NCBI RefSeq assembly: GCF_023078375.1
Contig: NZ_CP095554.1
Location: 1,662,501-1,726,500, forward strand
Direction: 5' to 3'
Length of the DNA stretch: 64,000 bases
From: Roseomonas gilardii subsp. gilardii
GTDB taxonomy: Bacteria > Pseudomonadota > Alphaproteobacteria > Acetobacterales > Acetobacteraceae
Part shown: piece after piece, positions 28,671 through 37,441 of the stretch
Layout: each line of letters begins with the position of its first letter
Numbering within the stretch: the stretch's first letter is position 1
Notes under the pieces: generated by a model
The model's input: the letters and a program-made list of their open reading frames with translations, nothing else
Told to the model about the DNA's origin: nothing
Database searches by the model: none
Made by a program: the position numbers and the translations under genes

Positions 28671-28932
28671 GGGGTGGAGGTTTCCGTCGTATCGGTATGA
28701 TCGACGGGATATCAGTTTTTTCTGCGATGATGATTCGGTAATGATACCTTATTACAGAATTTAAGAAGGTGATACCGCAGGTTCCCTTTCCGGTTCGGAC
28801 ACGCGGCTGCCGGTCTGTCCGACGAGCCCATTGCAGTCCCCCGCGCCGCATTGTTTCCTGCGCCGGAAAGAAGCCGGAGCGGCGGGTGTTCACCCGCCGC
28901 GGCGAGACCGGTCAGGCGAAGGGGAGGGAAGG
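28671..28932. promoter_or_regulatory. Divergent promoter region, putA / sugar-acid dehydratase
   Basis: 262 bp between divergent starts. The part from 28680 to 28775 is strikingly AT-rich for this genome (GATATCAGTTTTTTCTGCG, TTATTACAGAATTTAAG), as expected for promoters. It contains CGATGATGATT (28725-28735), an 11-mer repeated at 31393-31403 ahead of the ABC binding-protein gene, and the dyad GGTAATGATACC (28737-28748). No gene seen. Confidence 0.5.
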
Positions 28933-30083
28933 GTGCGGATCGAACGGCTGCGCGCCTTCATGACACGCGACAGGAACCGTCCGCGCGTGCTGCTGGCCAT
29001 GGACACGGATGCCGGGATCACCGGCTGGGGCGAATGCTACAACCACGGCCCGGACAAGGCCCTGCCGCCGCTGCTGGACTACCTCTCCACCTTCCTGGCG
29101 GGGCAGGACCCGCGGCGCATCGAGTACCTGGTCCAGTTCCTGATGCAGCAGTCCCGCTTCCCGCCCGGGGCGCTGGGACTCGCCGCCATCTCGGCCATCG
29201 ACCACTGCCTCTGGGACATCTCGGCCAAGGCCCTGGGCGTGCCCGTCTATATGCTTCTGGGCGGGCACGCGCGCGACCGCGTGCGGGTCTATGCCGGCGT
29301 CTACACCGCCCCGGATCCGCCGGAGGCCCGGGCGGAAATGGAGGCGCTGCACGCGGCATGGGGCTTCACCGCCTTCAAGCTCAGCCCCTATCGCATCGAC
29401 CTGCACGCGCATCGCTGGGGGGAGGTGGTGCGGAGCAGCGCGGAATACTTCCGCCAGTTGCGGGAAACGCTGCCCTCCGGCTTCGAGATCGCCTTCGACG
29501 CCCATGGCAAGATCTTCGAGCCGCGCCAGGCGATGCAACTGGGCAACGCCCTGGCCCCCTATGATCCGCTTTTCTTCGAGGAGCCGATCCGGCCGGAGAA
29601 TGTCGAGGCCTGGGGCGCCTTGCGGCGCGGCCTGGACTGCACCCTGGCGACGGGGAATCCCTCTACAGCCGCTTCGAGTTCCTGCGTCTCCTGCAGGCCC
29701 AGGGCTGCGACATCATCCAGCCGGACATCTGTGCCGTGGGCGGGGTGCTGGAGATGCGCAAGATCGCCGCCATCGCGGAGGCGTATTACGTCACGGTCGC
29801 ACCGCACAATCCGATGGGGCCGCTCGCCACGGCGGTGAACCTGCATTTCTGCGCGTCACAGCCGAACTTCCGTATCCTGGAATACCGCCTGCCACCAATG
29901 GAGGAGGGAGAGGGCTGCTATGTCCGCGATCCCTACCTGCCACGGGACGGGTATCTCGAACTCCGCCCGGAACGGCCGGGCTGGGGCGTGGAGATCGACG
30001 AGGCTTATCTGCATCAGGACGGCTACATCCACTGGGAGCGCAAGGTGCCACGCCGCCCCGACGGTTCGACCGCCTTCCCCTGA
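28933..30083 (+). CDS. Mandelate racemase/muconate lactonizing enzyme-family sugar-acid dehydratase, frameshifted
   Basis: Enolase-superfamily enzyme of 383 aa after repair. N-terminal capping domain (VLLAMDTDAGITGWGECYNH) and barrel with LGGHARDRVRVYAGVYTAP, FKLSPYRIDL, metal-ligand and acid/base residues in FEIAFDAHGK, FFEEPIRPENV and the catalytic His in VTVAPHNPMGP. This set resembles galactonate/gluconate-type acid-sugar dehydratases. GTG at 28933 after GGGAGGGAA. At 29652-29655 the frame breaks: with four Gs it reads ATGNPSTAA and stops at 29838; with five Gs it reads TGESLYSRFEFLRLL and continues to 30083. It likely dehydrates an acid sugar for the neighbouring mannonate dehydratase module. 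Confidence 0.84.
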
Positions 30084-30395
30084 AGGAGCCTGATTGATCA
30101 TACCATTCGCGCCGGGCCGGATGCATGGCCGGAAAGGTTGCTAACCCGGTGGGAGGCCGTGTGCGGAACCTTCCCGCGGTCGCGCGGGAACCTTGCCGGA
30201 AGCCTGGGAATCCGCTTGTGGAACGGCCCATTTTGGCCCTACTCATATGACAAATATAAGAGCCGTGGTGTCTTTTCGGACATCTGGAATGGGAGAGCGG
30301 GCCTTGGCGCGAGAATCATGCCCCGAATCATGCCCCCGGGTGATGGATGCGGCCGCTTGCGCCGCCATGGCCGCTGGCCGGGGCAGGAACTGACC
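30084..30395. promoter_or_regulatory. Intergenic region with AT-rich island before the mannonate dehydratase gene
   Basis: 312 bp without a supported gene. The centre (about 30238-30275, CATATGACAAATATAAGAGC) is AT-rich and may be a promoter for the downstream gene. Nothing else is recognised. Confidence 0.35.
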
Positions 30396-31385
30396 ATGCA
30401 TCTCGGCACCCAGGTTCCTGCCCGCGACGACGACGACTACCGGGTGATGGCGCAACTCGGCATCCGCCATGTCTGCGCCGACCCACCGGGCAACCCGCAT
30501 GACTGGACGCTCGACACGCTGCTGCGCTTCCGCGACAAGATCGCGGGCTTCGGCCTTTCGCTCGACATGGTGCAGTTGCCGCTGTCCTCACGCCCGATCG
30601 AGCAGCAGCACAGCCCCGACATCCTGTCCGCCGGACCGGACCGAGACCGGCAGATCGACAGCATCTGCCGCCTGATCGAGCGCCTGGCCCAGGCGGGCAT
30701 CCCGGCCGCCAAGTACAACCTCAACATCATCGGCATCCCGCGCACCCCGATGGAGCCGAGCCGGGGCGGCGCGATGAGCGAGGCCTTCCGTTGGGAAAAG
30801 GCCGATCACGATGCGCCGCCCACCCTGGCGGGCATCCTGCCGGAGGAGGAGAACTGGGCGCGCATCGACTACTTCCTCGAACGCGTCGTGCCGGTGGCGG
30901 AGAGCAACCGCGTCCGCCTCGCCTGCCATCCGCACGATCCCTACACGCCGCCGGGCTATCGTGGCGTGACGCGCGTACTGGGCACGGTGGAAGGGCTGAA
31001 GCGCTTCGTGCAGATGCGCGAGAGCCCTTACCACGGCCTCAACTTCTGTCAGGGCACGGTGGGCGAGATGCTGGACGACCCGCGGCGCGAGGTCGGCGAG
31101 GTCATCCGCTGGTTCGGTGAGCGGAAGAAGATCTTCAACGTCCATTTCCGCAACATCCGCGGTGGCAGGCTCTCCTTCATGGAGACCTTCCCGGAGGATG
31201 GCGACATGGACATGTGGGAGTCGCTGAGGATCTATGGCGAGGTCGGCTATGAACACATGATCATGCCCGATCACGTGCCGACCATCAGCGGACGCGATCC
31301 CCGGGATACCGCCTTCGCCTTCTGCTACGGCTATATCACCGGGCTTTTGCAGGCGATGGGGCGGCTGGACCGCAAAGATGATTGA
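30396..31385 (+). CDS. uxuA: Mannonate dehydratase
   Basis: 329 aa of the UxuA xylose-isomerase-like barrel family: AKYNLNIIGIPRTPMEPSRGG, RLACHPHDPYTPPGYRGVTR, HGLNFCQGTVGEM, KIFNVHFRNIRGG and MIMPDHVPTISGRDP carry the metal-binding Cys/His residues. It dehydrates D-mannonate to 2-keto-3-deoxygluconate in hexuronate degradation. The ATG at 30396 is used because it lies behind AGGAA and matches the family N-terminus; the longer frame upstream is not family-like. Its position between another acid-sugar dehydratase and an oligosaccharide/peptide ABC importer points to use of uronic-acid sugars. No kinase or aldolase for the product is in the window. Confidence 0.9.
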   Translation: MHLGTQVPARDDDDYRVMAQLGIRHVCADPPGNPHDWTLDTLLRFRDKIAGFGLSLDMVQLPLSSRPIEQQHSPDILSAGPDRDRQIDSICRLIERLAQAGIPAAKYNLNIIGIPRTPMEPSRGGAMSEAFRWEKADHDAPPTLAGILPEEENWARIDYFLERVVPVAESNRVRLACHPHDPYTPPGYRGVTRVLGTVEGLKRFVQMRESPYHGLNFCQGTVGEMLDDPRREVGEVIRWFGERKKIFNVHFRNIRGGRLSFMETFPEDGDMDMWESLRIYGEVGYEHMIMPDHVPTISGRDPRDTAFAFCYGYITGLLQAMGRLDRKDD

Positions 31386-31541
31386 CTTTGATCGATGATG
31401 ATTATTACCCTGTCATGAACTTCGATTGAACCAGCGCGGCCCTGGTTTCCACCGGCCTGCAAGTAAAAACCCGCCAAAGAGCGGAAACAAAAGCGCGAAG
31501 CGCAACCGACGGGGAACAGCCCTGGCGGTCTGGAGGAAGAG

Positions 31542-33509
31542 ATGTCCGAGTACGAGGAAAGCCGCTCCCGGGCGGTCCCTGAATCCTGCCGGCTGGAGCG
31601 CCGCCGCCTGTTGCAGGGCGCCGTCGGCGCCACGGTGGCCATGGCCCTGCCGGGCATCGCTTCCGCACAGGGCGCGGCGAAGGAGGCACCGGACCTGGCC
31701 AAGCTGGTGGCGGACAAGAAGCTGCCGCCGCTGGCCGAACGCCTGCCGCGCAACCCGCTGGTGATCCAGGTCGAGAAGGTCGGCAAGTATGGCGGCGCGC
31801 TGCGCCGCGGCCTGCGTGGCTCGGCCGATCACAACGGCATCCTGCGCATCGTCGGCAACCAGGGGCTGGTGCGCTGGAACCTGGACTTCACCCAGGTGCT
31901 GCCCAGTGTCGCGGATCGCTGGGAGGTCAACGACAACGCCACCGAGTTCACCTTCCATCTGCGCCCAGGCATGCGCTGGTCGGACGGGCATCCCTTCACC
32001 GCCGACGACATCGTCTTCGCCATCGAGGATTGCTGCAAGAACAGCGAGCTCTACCGCTCGCCTCCCAGCTCGATCGTCATCGACAACAAGCCGGGCACGG
32101 CGACCAAGATCGACGACAGCACGGTGAAGTTCACCTTCGCCGCGCCCTATGCCCTGTTCCTGGAGACGCTGGCCACGCCGCTGGGGCAGCAGCCAACGCT
32201 CTTCCCCAAGCACTACGCCTCGCAGTTCCATCCGAAGCACAACCCGGACGTGGCGAAGCTGGTGCAGCAGGCCAACCTGTCCGACTGGCCCTCCCTGTTC
32301 CGGGTGAAGCTGGGCGATGTGGAGATCCCCTCGCGCTGGGGCAATCCGGACAAGCCGGTCCTCGACCCCTGGGTGATCAAGGAACCGTATACGGGCGGCG
32401 CCTCCCGCGTGGTGCTGGAGCGCAACCCGTATTTCTGGCAGGTGGATCAGGCGGGCAACCAACTCCCCTATATCGACCGGCTGACGCTCGGCATCTCCCA
32501 GGATGTCGAGAGCCTGATGATCGACGCCGTTTCCGGACGGCTGGACCTGCAGGACCGGCACATCGACGCGTTGCAGAACAAGCCGACCCTGTCGCGTTCC
32601 GCGCAGCGCGGCGGCTACCGCCTCGTGGAGCTGGTCGCCTCCGGCGCGCAGCAGATGCAGATCTACCCGAACATCACCCACAAGGATCCCGGCATGCGGG
32701 CGATGCTGGCGAACAAGGAGTTCCGGCAGGCGCTGTCGCTCGGCATCAACCGCGCCGAGATCATCGAACTGATCTATCTCGGCCAGTCGGAGCCCTACCA
32801 GATGGGGCCGCGCCCCGGGCATCCCTGGTACCATGAGAAGCTGGCGCGGCAATTCACCCAGTTCGATCAGGCGCAGGCCAATGCCATCCTGGACAGGCTG
32901 GGCTACAACCGCCGCGACTCGCAGAACTTCCGCCTGCGCCCGGATGGGCAGAAGGTGTTCTTCGCGGTCGACGTGATCCCCGTGCTCTATCCGGATCAGG
33001 TGGACGCGCTGGAACTGGTGAAGCGCCACTGGGCGGCGATCGGCGTGGACATGAAGGTCAACACCATCGAACGCGCGCTCTACTACACGCGCGGCGACAA
33101 CAACGACCATGACGCGGCGGTCTGGCCGGGGCCGGGTGGGCTCGACCCCATGCTCGATCCGCGTGATGCCTTCGCGCAGCACCCCCAGGGCACCCGCTAC
33201 GCCATCCCCTGGGCGCAGTGGTACGTCTCGAGCGGCAAGGAGGGGCAGGAGCCGCCGGAGCACCAGAAGACGCGCATGCAGCTCTTCGATCAGGCCCGCG
33301 GCACCGCGGACCTGGGGAAACGCGCGGCGATCATGAAGCAGATCTACGACATCGCGGCCGAACAGTTCGAGCCGATCGGCATCTGCCTCGCCGTCAACAC
33401 CTTCGGCGTCTGCAGGAACGAACTGCAGAACGTGCCGGCGAAGTATCCGAACTCCTGGGCATGGCCGAATCCCGGCCCGGCCCTGCCGCAACAGTTCTTC
33501 TTCTCCTGA
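31542..33509 (+). CDS. ABC transporter substrate-binding protein, peptide/oligosaccharide (SBP_bac_5) family
   Basis: 655 aa, long for the family, with a Tat-like signal (ERRRLLQGAVGATVAMALPG, cleavage near ASAQ). Cluster-C binding-protein landmarks: VNDNATEFTFHLRPGMRWSD, HPFTADDIVFAIED, IKEPYTGGASRVVLERNPYFW and EFRQALSLGINRAEIIEL. ATG at 31542 after GGAGGAAGAG. The larger size and the neighbouring sugar-acid dehydratases suggest an oligosaccharide ligand, since this family serves both peptides and sugars. First gene of a four-gene ABC operon. Confidence 0.9.
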   Translation: MSEYEESRSRAVPESCRLERRRLLQGAVGATVAMALPGIASAQGAAKEAPDLAKLVADKKLPPLAERLPRNPLVIQVEKVGKYGGALRRGLRGSADHNGILRIVGNQGLVRWNLDFTQVLPSVADRWEVNDNATEFTFHLRPGMRWSDGHPFTADDIVFAIEDCCKNSELYRSPPSSIVIDNKPGTATKIDDSTVKFTFAAPYALFLETLATPLGQQPTLFPKHYASQFHPKHNPDVAKLVQQANLSDWPSLFRVKLGDVEIPSRWGNPDKPVLDPWVIKEPYTGGASRVVLERNPYFWQVDQAGNQLPYIDRLTLGISQDVESLMIDAVSGRLDLQDRHIDALQNKPTLSRSAQRGGYRLVELVASGAQQMQIYPNITHKDPGMRAMLANKEFRQALSLGINRAEIIELIYLGQSEPYQMGPRPGHPWYHEKLARQFTQFDQAQANAILDRLGYNRRDSQNFRLRPDGQKVFFAVDVIPVLYPDQVDALELVKRHWAAIGVDMKVNTIERALYYTRGDNNDHDAAVWPGPGGLDPMLDPRDAFAQHPQGTRYAIPWAQWYVSSGKEGQEPPEHQKTRMQLFDQARGTADLGKRAAIMKQIYDIAAEQFEPIGICLAVNTFGVCRNELQNVPAKYPNSWAWPNPGPALPQQFFFS

Positions 33510-33517
33510 CAGGGGGC

Positions 33518-33548
33518 GCCCGGCCGGCGCGGTGAGCACCGGCCGGGC
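33518..33548 (+). other. Intercistronic hairpin between binding protein and permease genes
   Basis: GCCCGGCCGG (33518-33527) pairs perfectly with CCGGCCGGGC (33539-33548). It sits in the 47-bp gap after the binding-protein stop. Such hairpins commonly protect the binding-protein message and lower downstream expression, giving the usual excess of binding protein; that role is inferred. Confidence 0.6.
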
Positions 33549-33556
33549 GGCATGCC

Positions 33557-34543
33557 ATGCTCCGCTTCATCCTCAGACGCCTGGCCTGGATGGTCCCATC
33601 GCTGCTGGTGGTGTCCTTCCTTGCCTTCGTGCTGATCCAGCTTCCGCCCGGCGACTACGTCACAACCTACATCGCCACCCTCGCCGCCTCCAACGAGGTG
33701 GTGGACCAGAACACCGCCGCCGAGCTGCGCTCCCGCTTCGGGCTCGATCAGCCGATGATCGTCCAGTACTGGAAGTGGATCAGCAACATCGTCTTCCGCG
33801 GTGATTTCGGCCTCTCCTTCGAATGGCAGCAGCCGGTCAGCGGGCTGATCTGGGAGCGCATGGCGCTGACCCTGGTCCTGACCTTCGCCTCCCTGCTCGT
33901 CACCTGGGCGATCGCCCTGCCGCTCGGCGTCTTCTCCGCGGTGAAGAAGTACTCCATCGCCGACTATGTGCTGACCTTCATCAGCTTCGTCGGGCTGGCG
34001 GTGCCCTCCTTTCTGCTCGCCGTCGTGCTGATGTACGTCGCCGCCGTCGAATGGGGCCAGGAGGTCGGCGGCCTCTTCTCCAACGCCTATGTCAACGAGC
34101 CCTGGAGCATGGGCAAGGTCTGGGATCTGCTCGCGCATCTCTGGATCCCCGTCATCATCCTGGCCGTCTCCGGCACGGCGAGCCTGGTGCGTGTGATGCG
34201 GGCGAACATGCTGGATGAGTTGCACCGCCCCTATGTCACCACCGCCCGGGCCAAGGGGCTCTCGGAGTTCCACCTGCTGGTGAAATACCCCATGCGGGTG
34301 GCGCTGAACCCCTTCATCTCCACCATCGCCTGGCTGCTGCCCAACCTCGTCTCCGGTTCCATCATCGTGGCCATCGTGCTGAACCTGCCGACGGCGGGGC
34401 CGATGCTGCTGCAATCGCTGATGAGCCAGGACATGTACCTGGCCGGCGCCTTCGTGCTGCTGATCTGCGTGCTGACCCTGCTGGGCTCCCTGATCAGCGA
34501 TATCCTCCTCGCCATCGCCGATCCGCGCATCCGGCTGGAGTAG
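33557..34543 (+). CDS. ABC transporter permease, DppB/OppB type
   Basis: 328-aa inner-membrane permease. It starts MLRFILRRLAWMVPSLLVVS and has the DppB N-terminal LIQLPPGDYVT, about six hydrophobic segments and the cytoplasmic EAA loop (TTARAKGLSEFHLLVKYPMR). It forms a heterodimer with the next gene's product. ATG at 33557; an ATG six bases earlier is out of frame. The next start is seven bases after its stop. Confidence 0.92.
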   Translation: MLRFILRRLAWMVPSLLVVSFLAFVLIQLPPGDYVTTYIATLAASNEVVDQNTAAELRSRFGLDQPMIVQYWKWISNIVFRGDFGLSFEWQQPVSGLIWERMALTLVLTFASLLVTWAIALPLGVFSAVKKYSIADYVLTFISFVGLAVPSFLLAVVLMYVAAVEWGQEVGGLFSNAYVNEPWSMGKVWDLLAHLWIPVIILAVSGTASLVRVMRANMLDELHRPYVTTARAKGLSEFHLLVKYPMRVALNPFISTIAWLLPNLVSGSIIVAIVLNLPTAGPMLLQSLMSQDMYLAGAFVLLICVLTLLGSLISDILLAIADPRIRLE

Positions 34544-34550
34544 GGACCCC

Positions 34551-35666
34551 ATGTCAGACGCCGTCCTCGGAACCGTCGATCGCCAGAGCCTCGCCGTCGC
34601 CTCGCAGTGGCAGTTGGTCTGGTGGGCCTTCCGCCGCCACCGCCTGGCCATGATCGGGCTGGTGATCACGGCCATCTTCTACATCATCGCGCTGGTGCCC
34701 GGCTTCTTCGCGATCAACGATCCTGAGCAGCAGAACACCCGCGCCGCCTACCACCCGCCGCAGATGATCCGTTTCGTCGCGCCGGATGGCAGCTTCGGCC
34801 CCTTCGTCCACCCCTCGATCCTCAAGCGCGATCCCGAGACACTGGAGATGCGCTACGTGCCGGACGAGACACGCGCGGTGCGTCTGCGCCTGTTCGGCCA
34901 GGGCTACGAATACAGGTTCCTGGGCCTTTTCCCCACCCGTGTGCACCTGCTGGCCCCGGCCGAGCCAGGGCAGGTGGTGATGCCGCTGGGTGCCGACCGG
35001 CTCGGGCGCTGCGTCTATTCCCGCATCATGCAGGGCGCGCAGATCTCGCTCTCGGTGGGCCTCGTCGGCGTCTTCCTGTCGCTGACGCTGGGCATCATCC
35101 TGGGTGGCGTCTCCGGCTATTACGGCGGCTGGGTGGATTCCGCCGTGCAGCGCGCGGTGGAATTCGTGCTCTCGCTGCCTTCCATCCCCATCTGGCTCGC
35201 CGCCTCGGCGGCGCTGCCGCATGACTGGCCGGCGACGCTCAACTACTTCATGATCACGCTGATCCTTTCCCTCACCGGCTGGGCGCAACTCGCCCGCGTG
35301 GTGCGCGGCCGCTTCCTCAGCCTGCGGACGGAGGATTTCGTGGCGGCCGCCCGGCTGGACGGAGCCTCGGAGAAGCGGGTCATCTTCCGCCACATGCTGC
35401 CCTCCTTCGCCAGCCACATCATCGCCTCGGTGACGTTGGCCATCCCGGCGATGATCCTGTCGGAAACCTCGCTCTCCTTCCTGGGCCTCGGATTGCAGCC
35501 GCCGACCATCTCCTGGGGCGTGCTGCTGCGGGAGGCCCAGAACATCCGCTCCATCGCCACCGCGCCCTGGCTCTTCGCCCCGGGCGTCGCCGTGGTGCTG
35601 GCCGTGATCGCCCTCAACTTCCTGGGAGACGGTCTGCGCGACGCCGCGGACCCGTACAACAAATGA
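34551..35666 (+). CDS. ABC transporter permease, DppC/OppC type with extra periplasmic segment
   Basis: 371 aa, about 75 longer than ordinary DppC proteins. The extra length lies between the first membrane helix (about 28-52) and the permease core: HPPQMIRFVAPDGSFGPFVH, RDPETLEMRYVPDETRAV and FLGLFPTRVHLLAP. Similar inserts are known in the oligosaccharide branch of this family, which fits the sugar-acid context. The core carries PLGADRLGRCVYSRIM, the EAA loop AARLDGASEKRVIFRHMLPS and the C-terminal SFLGLGLQPPTISWG. Its stop overlaps the following ATPase start by four bases. Confidence 0.9.
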   Translation: MSDAVLGTVDRQSLAVASQWQLVWWAFRRHRLAMIGLVITAIFYIIALVPGFFAINDPEQQNTRAAYHPPQMIRFVAPDGSFGPFVHPSILKRDPETLEMRYVPDETRAVRLRLFGQGYEYRFLGLFPTRVHLLAPAEPGQVVMPLGADRLGRCVYSRIMQGAQISLSVGLVGVFLSLTLGIILGGVSGYYGGWVDSAVQRAVEFVLSLPSIPIWLAASAALPHDWPATLNYFMITLILSLTGWAQLARVVRGRFLSLRTEDFVAAARLDGASEKRVIFRHMLPSFASHIIASVTLAIPAMILSETSLSFLGLGLQPPTISWGVLLREAQNIRSIATAPWLFAPGVAVVLAVIALNFLGDGLRDAADPYNK

Positions 35667-37390
35667 GCGCCACGATCCTGGAGGCCCGGCCGGCGGCTTC
35701 GATGCCGGCACCCTCCGACACCGTGCTGGAGGTGCGCGACCTCGTCACGCATTTCCCGACCCGGGCAGGGGTGGTGAAGGCGGTGGACGGCGTCTCCTTC
35801 ACCCTGCGGCGCGGCCGCACGCTCTGTGTGGTGGGGGAAAGCGGCTCGGGCAAGAGCGTCACCGCGCGTTCCATCCTGCAGATCGTGGATGCGCCAGGGC
35901 GGATCGTCGGCGGTTCCATGGTGCTGCACCGGCCGGATGGCAGCACGGTGGACCTCGCGAAGCTGCATCCGCGCAGCCGGCAGATCCGCGCGGTGCGGGG
36001 GCGGGAGATCGCGATGATCTTCCAGGAGCCCATGTCCTCGCTGTCCCCGGTGCATACGGTGGGGGACCAGATCACCGAGGTGCTGCGCCTGCATCTCGGC
36101 ATGAGCAAGGCTCAGGCGCGGGCACGCTGCATCGAGCTGCTGGGGCAGGTGGAGATTCCCCACCCCGAACGGGCGATCGACCGCTACACCTTCGAGTTCT
36201 CCGGCGGCATGCGGCAGCGCGTGATGATCGCCATGTCGCTGGCCTGCAATCCGTCGCTGCTGATCGCGGACGAGCCGACCACCGCGCTCGACGTCACCAC
36301 CCAGGCGGAGATCCTCGACCTCATCAAGCGCCTCCAGGCACAGCACGGCATGGCGGTGATGTTCATCACCCATGACATGGGCGTGGTGGCCGAGATCGCC
36401 GACGAGGTGCTGGTGATGTACCACGGCAAGGTCGTGGAAGGTGGTCCCGTGGACCAGGTCTTCCATGCACCGCAGAACGCGTACACGAAGATGCTGATCG
36501 GCTCCGTGCTCAAGCTGGAGCATGAGGCGGAGATCCGCCAGCACCGCAAGCCCATCCCGGCTGAGGCGCCGCCGGTGCTGGACGTGCGCGGCCTCACCAT
36601 GATTTTCGGCAACGCGAAGAACCCGGTCCTGGCGGTGGACGACGTTTCGCTCCAGCTCCGCCCGGGGGAGACGCTGGGCATCGTGGGGGAATCCGGCTCC
36701 GGCAAGACCACGATGGGCCGCTGCCTGCTGCGGATGTACCAGCCGACCGCCGGCGCCATCCGCTACCGCCGCTCCGATGGCGGGATCGTCGATCTCGCCA
36801 CCGCGAACAAGGAGGTGCTGGCCGCCGCGCGGCGGGAGATCCGCATGGTCTTCCAGGACCCCGTCTCCTCGTTGAACCCGCGCATGACCGTGGCGCAGAT
36901 CGTGGGCGAGCCGCTTCTGGTGAACCGCATCGCCAAGGGACGGGAACTCGACGGGCGCGTGGCCGATTTGCTGAAGCAGGTCGGGCTGAACCCTGACTGG
37001 CGGGAGCGCTACCCCCATGCCTTCTCCGGCGGGCAGCGGCAGCGCATCGGCATCGCGCGCGCCATCGCGCTGAACCCCCGCGTGATCGTGGCGGATGAGG
37101 CGACCTCTGCGCTGGACGTGTCGCTGCGGGCGCAGATGCTGGACCTGCTGATGGGGCTGCAGGACCGGCTGGGCCTGTCCTATGTCTTCATCAGCCATGA
37201 CCTCGGCGTGATCCGCTACATGTGCGACCGGGTGGCGGTGATGTATCGTGGCAGGGTGGTGGAGACGGGACCGGCGCGGCAGGTCTGCGACCATCCGACC
37301 CATGCCTATACCCAGGCCCTGCTTTCGGCCATCCCGCGCCCCGATCCGCGGGCGCGGCGGATGCACCAGCGCTTCCGCTACGTGGCCTGA
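35663..37390 (+). CDS. Fused DppD-DppF ABC transporter ATP-binding protein
   Basis: 575 aa with two complete ATPase modules. The first (about 12-270) has Walker [13 protein letters not shown], signature [12 protein letters not shown] and Walker [13 protein letters not shown]; the second (about 310-560) has [24 protein letters not shown] and [12 protein letters not shown]. Each is followed by the oligopeptide-type C-terminal element ([32 protein letters not shown]). It supplies both nucleotide-binding sites of the importer in one chain. ATG overlaps the permease stop (ATGA). Last gene of the operon, ended by a hairpin. Confidence 0.93.
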   Translation: MSATILEARPAASMPAPSDTVLEVRDLVTHFPTRAGVVKAVDGVSFTLRRGRTLCVVGESGSGKSVTARSILQIVDAPGRIVGGSMVLHRPDGSTVDLAKLHPRSRQIRAVRGREIAMIFQEPMSSLSPVHTVGDQITEVLRLHLGMSKAQARARCIELLGQVEIPHPERAIDRYTFEFSGGMRQRVMIAMSLACNPSLLIADEPTTALDVTTQAEILDLIKRLQAQHGMAVMFITHDMGVVAEIADEVLVMYHGKVVEGGPVDQVFHAPQNAYTKMLIGSVLKLEHEAEIRQHRKPIPAEAPPVLDVRGLTMIFGNAKNPVLAVDDVSLQLRPGETLGIVGESGSGKTTMGRCLLRMYQPTAGAIRYRRSDGGIVDLATANKEVLAAARREIRMVFQDPVSSLNPRMTVAQIVGEPLLVNRIAKGRELDGRVADLLKQVGLNPDWRERYPHAFSGGQRQRIGIARAIALNPRVIVADEATSALDVSLRAQMLDLLMGLQDRLGLSYVFISHDLGVIRYMCDRVAVMYRGRVVETGPARQVCDHPTHAYTQALLSAIPRPDPRARRMHQRFRYVA

Positions 37391-37409
37391 GACCGGGCAG
37401 GCGCTTCAG

Positions 37410-37434
37410 GGCGGGAGGGGCGAGCCCTCCCGCC
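37410..37434. terminator. Bidirectional terminator hairpin
   Basis: GGCGGGAGGG (37410-37419) pairs with CCCTCCCGCC (37425-37434) around a 5-nt loop, in the 51-bp gap between the convergent ABC ATPase and tctA genes. Confidence 0.7.
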
Positions 37435-37441
37435 ATGCCGT

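Noticed and set aside
31413-33539. A 708-codon open frame antisense to the ABC binding-protein gene
   Set aside because: No signal, domain or ribosome binding site; the plus-strand gene has a Tat signal and family motifs.
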